The notes beneath the pieces are model-generated. The model was not told the origin of the DNA. It did not search any database and was given only the letters and a program-made list of their open reading frames with translations. A stretch of 16,750 nucleotides of DNA from NCBI GenBank assembly GCA_030536565.1, contig JAUNPT010000030.1:1-16750 (forward strand). Direction: 5' to 3'. Position 1 is the first letter of the stretch; each line of letters opens with the position of its first letter. Positions 6,476 to 13,866 of the stretch are shown here, piece by piece. This DNA comes from Eubacteriales bacterium. Its GTDB lineage: Bacteria > Bacillota > Clostridia > Lachnospirales > Lachnospiraceae. Both the position numbers and the translations under genes were made by a program.

Positions 6476-7789
6476 TTAATTAACTATACTGACAAATCCC
6501 CGCTCGTCCTTTTCCAGGTGTGTATTATAAAATGCCTTCATTGCCTCAAGCATATATGTTAAATCTTTCACTCCCGCAGTCTCATAAGCTGAATGCATGG
6601 CAAGCTGGGCAGCTCCTATATCTACGGTGTCAAACGAAACCTGACTGCTTAAAATATTTCCTAAGGTTGAACCACCTGCAATATCTGAACGGTTAACATA
6701 TGACTGAACAGGAATATCTGCATTTTCACATATTCCCTTAAAAACTGCGGCAGATAATGCATCAGTTGTATATTTCTGATTAGCGTTATACTTAATCACA
6801 ACCCCTTCATTCATATAAGGCCTGTTAGTCGGATCTGCCTTATCCAGATGATGAGGATGCACTGCATGTCCGTTATCTGCTGACAGCATAAAACCTTTCG
6901 CAATCTTTTGCCTGTAGTTTTTTTCATCAATCCGTGTAAGGACATCATATAAAAATGTAGAAGCTGCTCCCTGCTTTGTCTGGCTTCCCACTTCCTCATT
7001 ATCAAATACCGCACATATAAGTACACTGCTTTTATTAATTCCGCTATCAGCGTCCGCTGCCTGAAGCAGTGCCTTCATGGCTGTATACGCACACTCTAAA
7101 TCATCTATCTTGGGACTGGATATAAACTCCTCGCAGGCTCCCCATATGCTTCCCTTTGTTCTGTTGTACAAATATAAATCCATACCATATATCTGACATG
7201 CATCAGTACATGCCTCCTTTGCCACAAGCTTATTAAACATGTTCCCTGCCCCGGCCCCACCAAAAATCGGCACCATATCCTTCTGTGCATTATATTTATA
7301 TCCGTCATTTATATCTCTGTTCATGTGTATGGCGGCATTCGGAATCACAAGTAAATCCCTGTCTATATTAATAAGTCTGCTCTCAAATGTATCCTTATTT
7401 TTCACAATCACTCTGCCAGCCAGTGACAGCGGACGGTCAAGCCATGTGGAATATATCATTCCCCCATATTTTTCCACATTTAATTCCACATAATGTCCAT
7501 CAGTTAAAATCTCAGGATTTTCCTTTATTTTAAATACAGGGGCATCACTATGGGCTGCAATTACCTGGAAATTGGTATATTCCTCTTTAGGGACTGCGAA
7601 TGCAATAATCGACGAGCCTCCACGAATACAGTAATATTTTCCGCCCTTTTCCAGCTTCCAGCTGCATTCTTCTCTTAGTTCCGCATATCCGGCCGCATTA
7701 AGCATATTCCTAAAGTTATCTATTACATGGTAACAGCTTGGACTATTTTTTACAAAATCAAGAAATTCCTCTGCTCTTTGCTTTATCAT
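6476..7789 (-). CDS. M18 family aminopeptidase (aspartyl-aminopeptidase type)
   Basis: Cytosolic dinuclear-zinc aminopeptidase that trims N-terminal residues, often acidic ones, from peptides. It is 437 residues. The start at 7789 is preferred over the in-frame ATG at 7816: its ATG overlaps the upstream stop (ATGA) and has an AGAGGAG ribosome site, whereas the 7816 ATG lies inside the upstream gene. Metal and catalytic residues of the family are visible (numbered from 7789): His80 in AAHSDAP, Asp229/Asp230 in SPKIDDLE, Glu265-Glu266 in FDNEEVGS, Asp305 in SADNGHAVHP and His399 in LAMHSAYE. The long PYMNEGVVIKYNANQKY stretch is also typical of M18. Coupling to the Xaa-Pro aminopeptidase upstream suggests joint turnover of imported or proteasomal-type peptides. 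Confidence 0.95.
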   Translation of the reverse strand: MIKQRAEEFLDFVKNSPSCYHVIDNFRNMLNAAGYAELREECSWKLEKGGKYYCIRGGSSIIAFAVPKEEYTNFQVIAAHSDAPVFKIKENPEILTDGHYVELNVEKYGGMIYSTWLDRPLSLAGRVIVKNKDTFESRLINIDRDLLVIPNAAIHMNRDINDGYKYNAQKDMVPIFGGAGAGNMFNKLVAKEACTDACQIYGMDLYLYNRTKGSIWGACEEFISSPKIDDLECAYTAMKALLQAADADSGINKSSVLICAVFDNEEVGSQTKQGAASTFLYDVLTRIDEKNYRQKIAKGFMLSADNGHAVHPHHLDKADPTNRPYMNEGVVIKYNANQKYTTDALSAAVFKGICENADIPVQSYVNRSDIAGGSTLGNILSSQVSFDTVDIGAAQLAMHSAYETAGVKDLTYMLEAMKAFYNTHLEKDERGFVSIVN

Positions 7790-9570
7790 AACGCTTTCGT
7801 CTCCTCTCTCAGCCATGCCCTTTCATCATCATTAAGCATATGTCCTATTTTTTCAAAAACTTGTCTGTGATATTCATTTAAAAGTGCTATTTGCCTGCTG
7901 TCAAGCATTGAAACGTCAATAGCATTTCTGTCAAATGGTACAAGGGTAAGGGTCTGCATCTTCATAAACTGTCCATACTCCGTTTTCTTATCCTTAATAC
8001 ACATTATTAGATTTTCCAAACGTATTCCATACTGATTTTCCAGATAAACTCCTGGTTCGTTAGAGGTTATCATTCCCTCCTCAAAAACAGTTCCCACGGA
8101 ATTATCTGAATTTTTCAGTCTGATTGCGTTAGGTCCTTCATGGACATTTAATATATACCCAACACCATGCCCAGTTCCATGCCTGTAATCAAGCCCCCTT
8201 CTCCAGAGTGCACTCCTTGCCATGTAATCAAAGTTAGCTCCTGTACAGCCATATTTGAAATATACATCACCAATATTTAAATTGCCGCAAAGCACAGCTG
8301 TATAATTTCTTTTCTGCTCCTGACTTAAAGCTCCACAGGCAATAGTTCTTGTGACATCTGTAGTTCCTTCCATATAATGTCCACCAGTATCAAGTAAAAG
8401 AAAGCTGTTATCCACAAGCTCAATATCTGAATCCACAGTCGGCTCATAATGGATAATCGCGCCATGTGCGCCGCTTCCTGCAATTGCAGCAAAACTCTGC
8501 CCCAGATAGCTTTTTATCCCACATCGCAGCTCCTCAAGCTTTCTGCATACCTCCAGTTCCGTTATCCTCTCTTTTCCAAATCTGTTCTTAAGCCAGTATA
8601 TCAGTCTGGTAACTGCAGCACCATCAAGTATATGGGCATAAACCTCATTTTCCATCTCCACCGGATTCTTTACAGCTTTAAAAAGCTTTATTGGACTAAT
8701 TGTGTCTATGATATTATTATCTTTGGAAGCTTCTGCAAGCAGAGCGAAGTTTACTGCTCCTCTGTCACACATTATATTCAGTCCATGAAGCTGTTTTATA
8801 TCCTCATATATCTGAAAATATGGCTTTATTGCAATCCCGTCTCTGTAAAGAAGCATACTTATTTCTTTAGATACTGCCTTCTGATTTATATATAATATTG
8901 CTTCTGTCTTAGTTATAATTGTATAGGATAATACCACTGGATTATACTCTACATCATTTCCCCGGATATTATAGAGCCAGCATACCTCATCCAGTGCTGA
9001 AATAAGCATAACATCTGCATTCTTTTCCTGAAGTTTTTCCCTAAGCCGCATAAGCTTATGTCTTCTTTCTTCCCCTGTATATTTATCTGGAAGAATCCAC
9101 ACAGGCTGTGCCTGCATAGCTGGCCTGCCACTCCAGATACGACAGACAAGATCAACGTCTTCTTTCCATAAGACACCGGTATCCTTAAGGCTTTCCTTTA
9201 GAAAATCCGCATATTCTGCCGTTATTGTCCGACCGTCATATCCGATAGTCTGCTTATTCCCAAGATTATCATGCAGAAATTCCTCTATTTTTGGTGTTTC
9301 CTCCTCTCCAATGCGCATAAGCTCAATACCGCTTCCCCTTAGCTGTCTGTCAGCCTGCAAAAAATATCTGCCATCTGTCCACAGACCAGCCTTATCCTTT
9401 GTCACAACCAATGTTCCCGCCGAACCATCAAAGCCTGAAACATATTCCCTGCATTTAAAATATTCTCCCACATACTCTGAACCATGAAAATCATCTGTTA
9501 AAATTATATATGCATCAATATTTTCCTGCTTCATTGCAGCTCTTAACTGCTCTATCTGTAATCTTGCCAT
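7786..9570 (-). CDS. M24B family Xaa-Pro aminopeptidase
   Basis: Metallopeptidase that removes N-terminal residues preceding proline, probably cytosolic (no signal peptide). At 594 residues it is the long three-domain form: two creatinase-like N-terminal domains (about 5-150 and 165-300) and a C-terminal pita-bread catalytic domain (about 305-530), then a short extension. The five metal ligands are all present (numbered from 9570): Asp394 and Asp405 in LLDTGGHYMEGTTDVTRT, His468 in GTGHGVGY, Glu505 in SNEPGVY and Glu519 in IRLENL. His374 in IIHYEP is the usual extra active-site histidine. The ATG at 9570 is chosen because GAGGA sits 5 nt before it; the ATG at 9582 has its AGGA only one base away. 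The stop overlaps the next gene by ATGA. Confidence 0.95.
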   Translation of the reverse strand: MARLQIEQLRAAMKQENIDAYIILTDDFHGSEYVGEYFKCREYVSGFDGSAGTLVVTKDKAGLWTDGRYFLQADRQLRGSGIELMRIGEEETPKIEEFLHDNLGNKQTIGYDGRTITAEYADFLKESLKDTGVLWKEDVDLVCRIWSGRPAMQAQPVWILPDKYTGEERRHKLMRLREKLQEKNADVMLISALDEVCWLYNIRGNDVEYNPVVLSYTIITKTEAILYINQKAVSKEISMLLYRDGIAIKPYFQIYEDIKQLHGLNIMCDRGAVNFALLAEASKDNNIIDTISPIKLFKAVKNPVEMENEVYAHILDGAAVTRLIYWLKNRFGKERITELEVCRKLEELRCGIKSYLGQSFAAIAGSGAHGAIIHYEPTVDSDIELVDNSFLLLDTGGHYMEGTTDVTRTIACGALSQEQKRNYTAVLCGNLNIGDVYFKYGCTGANFDYMARSALWRRGLDYRHGTGHGVGYILNVHEGPNAIRLKNSDNSVGTVFEEGMITSNEPGVYLENQYGIRLENLIMCIKDKKTEYGQFMKMQTLTLVPFDRNAIDVSMLDSRQIALLNEYHRQVFEKIGHMLNDDERAWLREETKAL

Positions 9571-9651
9571 ACTATTCCTCATTTCCTGGCGGCTTGCCGC
9601 AAAAAGGGGTAGATAATTTCATACAGACGTTTTTTCATACCACTCTTCATT

Positions 9652-12054
9652 CTAAAACAAGCCATATTTTATCCTTGTTCTCTCAATTTTTTCTATTACA
9701 GGCTTTGCAAGAAACAGCGTAAATACGAATGTTGCCGCTGCCCTTACAGAATCTATTGGCAGCCCTGCAATATAAAAGCTCATTATCGTCTCTTTATTCA
9801 ATGCCGCATAGGACATCACCGCAGAACCAAAATTCATTATTCCACCATAAACCAGCAGCGCTGCCATCATTCCATACAAAGACAAAAGGACTGGACTATT
9901 TCCATATCTCTTATTATAAAATATAAGTCCTGAAATAAAACCGGTTAATCCCAGCGCAAACATCTGCCATGGTGTCCATGGCCCCTGCCCGAACATTATA
10001 TTCGACACAAGCATTGTCACCGCTCCCACTAAAAAGCCTGTTTCAGCCCCAAGCGCAGCACCTGATATTACCACAAGCGCAACTACCGGTTTAAACTCTG
10101 GAAACATATAGAACAGGCCTCTGCCCGCTATACATATGGCACAGATAACCGCTATCATAACAAGTTCTCTTGCCTGTGGTTTCCTGCCCTCAAAGAGCAG
10201 CATAAATGGCAGCATACATTCTAAAAGTACAAGAAGTGATATAAAAAGGAACTTTTGGTCTCCCAGAAAATAAATTCCTGCATATATAGTAAAAGGAACT
10301 GCCAGAAGTATCATAATCACCATGACAAGCTGCCTGGTTAACAGCGGCATGTTTTTTTTCCTGTCATTAGGCATATCCTCACAGACCTTAACAGATGCCT
10401 CCTGCAGATATTCACCCTGCGTTTTTTTTATTTTTCCTGAACATGCAGCCACCAATTCATCAGCAGTTATAATATTTTCAACAATACCTCTGGACATTCT
10501 GTTAGCTGCTGTTGTATAAAACCCGTTTCCTGAAAAAAATTTATGAGGTTCATTTTCAGACACTATATCCCCGTCAAAAAATAATGCACACCTGTCTGCC
10601 GCCTCGGCACAAAATTCCACATCATGGCTTACAATAATTATTGTTTTGCCCTGTGACTTTAGATTTCTTAACAGCTTAACAAACTGCCGCTTATATTCTT
10701 TATCAAAGCCCTTAGTTGGTTCATCCAGCAGAAGAATGTCTGATTTATTCAAAATCACCTTTGCCAATGCAAGCCTCTGCTGCTCTCCACCCGATAAATC
10801 ATAAGGATGTCTGTGCAACAGGCCTGCAAGAGCGCATACCTCTATTACACCCTTCAGGTCACTTTCACTGCTTCCGATATCTTCCAGATTCTCTCTGACA
10901 GTTTTCTTTACAAACAAAGTCTTCGGATTCTGAGGCAGCATTCCAACCTTTTTTCCAAATGTTGCTATACTCCCTCTCTGCGGTTTTCTTAAGCTGGCAG
11001 CTACAGACATCAGAGTACTTTTTCCAGTCCCATTACCACCAAGAATACAGTAAATTTCCCCTTCGTATACTTTAAAAGAAGTATCTTTTAGTATTTCGCA
11101 TTTATCTCTTTCGTAATGAAAATAAAGTCCTTTTGCAATAAGAGCAGGTCTTTTGCTGCCCATATCTTTTTCAGACGCATTTTCATCAGTATAAAGCTTT
11201 TCCATATTCGGGCTATATTGTATATATTCCTTTAACCACTGTCTTCCAGTTTTAACATCAAGCGGACACTGCTGCCTCATATTATCATTATCCTTAACAG
11301 CACTCCACACCCTCACTGGAACTGGCATTGCCTCTGCCATAACATGCTTCTGCGATTTCAGCTGGCTGCACACAGCTATTGGGCTGCCTTCTGCAATTAT
11401 CCTTCCAGAATCAAGAACCACCACCTTATCACTTAACGTAATAATTTCCTCAAGTCTATGCTCTGCTATTATAATTGTTATGCCAAGCTCCTCATTTATT
11501 TTCTTAAGCATACCAATAAATTCTGACGCAGCTATTGGGTCCAGCTGGCTTGTAGGTTCATCTAACAAAATAACCTTTGGCAGCAGAGTCATTGCTGAGG
11601 CAAGGCATAAAATCTGCTTCTGTCCTCCTGACAATTCATTTACATCTTTGTGAAACCAGCCCTGAATCCCAAAAAACATTGCCATTTCAGACACCCTCTG
11701 TTTTATTATTTTACTGTCATATCCCAGACTTTCCATTGCAAATGACATCTCATGCCATACCTTGTCTGTAACAATCTGATTATCCGGCGACTGTGACACA
11801 AATCCTATATCTGATGCCAGCTGGCGTTCATTACAGTTTTCCAGCCTGCTGCCGCAAAAATAAATTTCTCCCTCTTTATTTCCCTTGGGGCTTAAAGCCG
11901 GCTTTAACATTCTAAGCAATGTGCTCTTACCACTCCCAGAGCGCCCGCACAATGTAACAAAGCTTCCGTCAGCTGCATTGACATTAATGCCTTCAAGGGC
12001 AGACGCTCCCTGCTTTGGATATGCGAAGGTTAAATTTTTTATTTCTATAAGCAT
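9652..12054 (-). CDS. ECF transporter fusion: EcfA-EcfA' tandem ATPases plus C-terminal S component
   Basis: One 800-residue polypeptide carrying three subunits of an energy-coupling factor importer. ATPase 1 (about 1-240) has Walker A GRSGSGKST (37-45), Q-loop Gln88, signature LSGGQKQ (141-147), Walker B VILLDEP (161-167) and H-loop His199. After a linker, ATPase 2 (about 303-515) has GGNGTGKST (339-347), Gln375, LSGGEQQ (420-426), ILLLDEP (440-446) and His477. Residues about 570-790 form a membrane domain of roughly six or seven helices with a GQGPWTPWQMFALG motif (689-702), like the S components that bind a vitamin in the membrane. These three are usually separate genes in Firmicutes. The start is 4 bp after ecfT, with an AAGGAG site. 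The DUF4430 partner hints at a cobalamin-like cargo, but the substrate is inferred, not shown. Confidence 0.9.
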   Translation of the reverse strand: MLIEIKNLTFAYPKQGASALEGINVNAADGSFVTLCGRSGSGKSTLLRMLKPALSPKGNKEGEIYFCGSRLENCNERQLASDIGFVSQSPDNQIVTDKVWHEMSFAMESLGYDSKIIKQRVSEMAMFFGIQGWFHKDVNELSGGQKQILCLASAMTLLPKVILLDEPTSQLDPIAASEFIGMLKKINEELGITIIIAEHRLEEIITLSDKVVVLDSGRIIAEGSPIAVCSQLKSQKHVMAEAMPVPVRVWSAVKDNDNMRQQCPLDVKTGRQWLKEYIQYSPNMEKLYTDENASEKDMGSKRPALIAKGLYFHYERDKCEILKDTSFKVYEGEIYCILGGNGTGKSTLMSVAASLRKPQRGSIATFGKKVGMLPQNPKTLFVKKTVRENLEDIGSSESDLKGVIEVCALAGLLHRHPYDLSGGEQQRLALAKVILNKSDILLLDEPTKGFDKEYKRQFVKLLRNLKSQGKTIIIVSHDVEFCAEAADRCALFFDGDIVSENEPHKFFSGNGFYTTAANRMSRGIVENIITADELVAACSGKIKKTQGEYLQEASVKVCEDMPNDRKKNMPLLTRQLVMVIMILLAVPFTIYAGIYFLGDQKFLFISLLVLLECMLPFMLLFEGRKPQARELVMIAVICAICIAGRGLFYMFPEFKPVVALVVISGAALGAETGFLVGAVTMLVSNIMFGQGPWTPWQMFALGLTGFISGLIFYNKRYGNSPVLLSLYGMMAALLVYGGIMNFGSAVMSYAALNKETIMSFYIAGLPIDSVRAAATFVFTLFLAKPVIEKIERTRIKYGLF

Positions 12055-12058
12055 ATAG

Positions 12059-12916
12059 TCACTCCTTAATATTTACGGCAATAGGAATTGAGCACAACGC
12101 TGTAAATACTGCATACGCTGCAATTGCTTTTAATGAAAACAGACTGCCATAAACTGCCGGATAATATGTGAAATATAACCCTCCTAAAGAAGTAACCACA
12201 ACATATCCCGACGCAGCAAATCCCGTCATTATTAAAACTACCGCATCTCTTTTATTAAATCTATATACAGAAAATGCTGTCCTGTTTCCAAGTCCATAGC
12301 CACGTGCCTTCATAGAATCTGCCGTCTCTATAGAATTTTCCATCGCCCACGAAATCATAATTGAAACTTCATTTGCAAAATGTCTGATTTTTTCAAAAAT
12401 CTTCCCATCGCCTGCATCTTTTCCTATAGCTTTCTGAGCATCGCGGATTTGCCCAAACTGGCCTATAAAGCGCGGAACAAAACGAAATGTCATTGATATA
12501 ACCAGACTGAAATGAGGCGATATTTTACCAAACAGATATATGAACTTATCAGTAGTCATAACTTCATTATAACAGTTAAACCACACTATTACAGACACAA
12601 GCATTGCCGACATAAAGCCCCCATATATAATTGCCTCCATTGTCACCGGATTTCCATTTGACATGTAAAAAAGCACTGTAATTCCCTGATGGTTAAACAA
12701 AGGATTTATGATAATTATCATAAACGCCATTACTGCCATGTACCTTATAGTCTTGCCTGCAGCTCTTGCGCCTTTTAATATAATACAGTTAATAACGCCC
12801 ATAACAAGTGAAATTGCTATAATTATTGGATGCATGGAAAACATAGATATTAAAAGCACCACTGTAAAATATACAAAACCGGCTATTGGATGGTATTCTA
12901 TAAATCTATTTTTCAT
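12059..12916 (-). CDS. ecfT: ECF transporter transmembrane component EcfT
   Basis: Scaffold membrane subunit of an ECF importer, linking the two ATPases to the S component. It is 285 residues from the ATG at 12916. That start is preferred over upstream in-frame ATGs because it forms an ATGA overlap with the preceding stop and has a GGGAG ribosome site. Hydrophobic helices occur at about 10-27, 30-45, 58-72, 95-113 and 225-275. The long cytosolic coupling helices contain AQKAIG (about 160-165) and the canonical Ala-Arg-Gly motif in SMKARGYG (204-206), which docks into the EcfA grooves. The first motif has Ile where Arg is common, giving AIG rather than ARG. It lies between the DUF4430 gene and the ATPase/S fusion, so the three make one importer. 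Confidence 0.92.
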   Translation of the reverse strand: MKNRFIEYHPIAGFVYFTVVLLISMFSMHPIIIAISLVMGVINCIILKGARAAGKTIRYMAVMAFMIIIINPLFNHQGITVLFYMSNGNPVTMEAIIYGGFMSAMLVSVIVWFNCYNEVMTTDKFIYLFGKISPHFSLVISMTFRFVPRFIGQFGQIRDAQKAIGKDAGDGKIFEKIRHFANEVSIMISWAMENSIETADSMKARGYGLGNRTAFSVYRFNKRDAVVLIMTGFAASGYVVVTSLGGLYFTYYPAVYGSLFSLKAIAAYAVFTALCSIPIAVNIKE

Positions 12917-13737
12917 ATATCTCCCATTCTGCATGTATATTTCCACTCAATTACATCTTTATCATTTAAAATATAGGCATCTGAACCAACATTCACACTA
13001 TTAGCATTTATCTTGTACAGCCAGCCTGACATACTTCCGCAGTCAAACTGATACAGGTTGTTGATTCCTTCAATATACATAGTCCCATACATGGGCGTTT
13101 TTGATGCCTCCATATGTATATTTTTCTGTCTGCACACACGTCTTAACACCTCAAATACAGTCTCTCCCTTTGTAAATTCTACTATTACAGGCTCAAGAAT
13201 CCAGCCATTGGCTGGCACAAGCCCCTTTTTATTTTCCTTCAGCTGATCAATATTATCCAGAATATTTGCACAGGAAATGGATATTGTACAGCTGTATGTC
13301 TGTACTGCTTCTCCATTGTCAGGCTTCTGTACCTGATTAGAGTCTGTTTCCTTATTCCCGTCCATATCATGTTCTCCACTTATGCTGCCTGTATTCTCCT
13401 GACCGTTTAATTCTGCTTTCTGCCCTGATGATGTTTCTGTCTGGTCTCCTCCTAAGCGTTCTGCAGTTTCTGTCTGACTGCTTTGTCCTGACATACTTTC
13501 TTCATCTATCTGAATATTCTGCCCCGCCTGTTTATCCTCCTTTGTCTGCACACTTCTATCATTACCTATGTCCTGACCTGATGATACAGTTCTATCTATG
13601 CTTTTTTTATCAGTGCTGCCTGTTACAAAACCCCTTGACTCTTTAGTACCATTTCCATACCAGAATGTAAACACAAGTAAAATCAGTACAACCACAGCAC
13701 CTATAATCTTATTTCTGTTTCCTTTAATAAACTTCAA
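12913..13737 (-). CDS. Membrane-anchored DUF4430 (transcobalamin-like C-terminal domain) protein
   Basis: Predicted extracellular binding or accessory protein of the ECF importer. It has 274 residues: a short basic N-terminus, one membrane helix (about 11-27) acting as an uncleaved anchor, a Gln/Ser/Thr/Glu-rich low-complexity linker (about 30-145), and a DUF4430 domain (about 148-272). The domain shows the family landmarks CTISISCANILDN, GETVFEVL, YIEGINNLYQFDCGSMSGW and DVIEWKYTC. Five cysteines (150, 156, 202, 233, 269) could form disulfides outside the cell. The NVGSDAY segment has Ser where many relatives have Cys. The start is TTG at 13737: an in-frame TGA lies four codons upstream, there is no ATG before the membrane helix, and GAGG sits 7 nt away. 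Its stop overlaps ecfT. Capture of a cobalamin-like ligand is inference from fold and linkage. Confidence 0.85.
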   Translation of the reverse strand: MKFIKGNRNKIIGAVVVLILLVFTFWYGNGTKESRGFVTGSTDKKSIDRTVSSGQDIGNDRSVQTKEDKQAGQNIQIDEESMSGQSSQTETAERLGGDQTETSSGQKAELNGQENTGSISGEHDMDGNKETDSNQVQKPDNGEAVQTYSCTISISCANILDNIDQLKENKKGLVPANGWILEPVIVEFTKGETVFEVLRRVCRQKNIHMEASKTPMYGTMYIEGINNLYQFDCGSMSGWLYKINANSVNVGSDAYILNDKDVIEWKYTCRMGDI

Positions 13738-13781
13738 TTTCCAGCCTCATTTCTATTCTTCTTAATAAATATACAGTAATG

Positions 13782-13790
13782 AGTATACCA
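13782..13790 (-). promoter_or_regulatory. Candidate extended -10 promoter of the ECF/peptidase operon
   Basis: TGGTATACT on the minus strand is an extended -10 (TATACT, 13787..13782). The region 17 bp upstream is only A+T rich (TTTATT), with no good -35. It would start transcription about 40 nt before the TTG start at 13737. It follows the ATPase terminator and is the only promoter-like signal in the gap. No cobalamin riboswitch fits in this 129-bp space. Confidence 0.45.
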
Positions 13791-13802
13791 TATTTTTTTA
13801 CC

Positions 13803-13849
13803 AAAATAAAATAACCCAAAATTCCTTATAAAGAATTTCGGATTATTTT
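13803..13849 (-). terminator. Intrinsic terminator after the P-type ATPase
   Basis: Inverted repeat of 17 bp (arms 13808-13824 and 13833-13849) with an 8-nt loop, starting about 17 bp after the ATPase stop codon. Two positions that mismatch as plus-strand RNA (C-A) become G-U wobbles in minus-strand RNA, so the minus strand is the functional one. The 3' arm and following bases are U-rich (TTATTTTATTTT). Confidence 0.85.
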
Positions 13850-13866
13850 ATAATAACATTTTTAAT

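Noticed and set aside
9590..9605. GCGGC/GCCGC inverted repeat before the Xaa-Pro peptidase gene, considered as a terminator.
   Set aside because: The stem is 5 bp with a 2-nt loop and no T-tract follows on the minus strand. It lies right at the ribosome site.
9579..9650. A 23-codon minus-strand ORF between the ECF fusion and the Xaa-Pro peptidase, ending at the in-frame ATG at 9582 with an ATGA overlap.
   Set aside because: It has no ribosome site, no recognisable motif and a basic composition easily produced by chance. The peptidase probably starts at 9570 instead.
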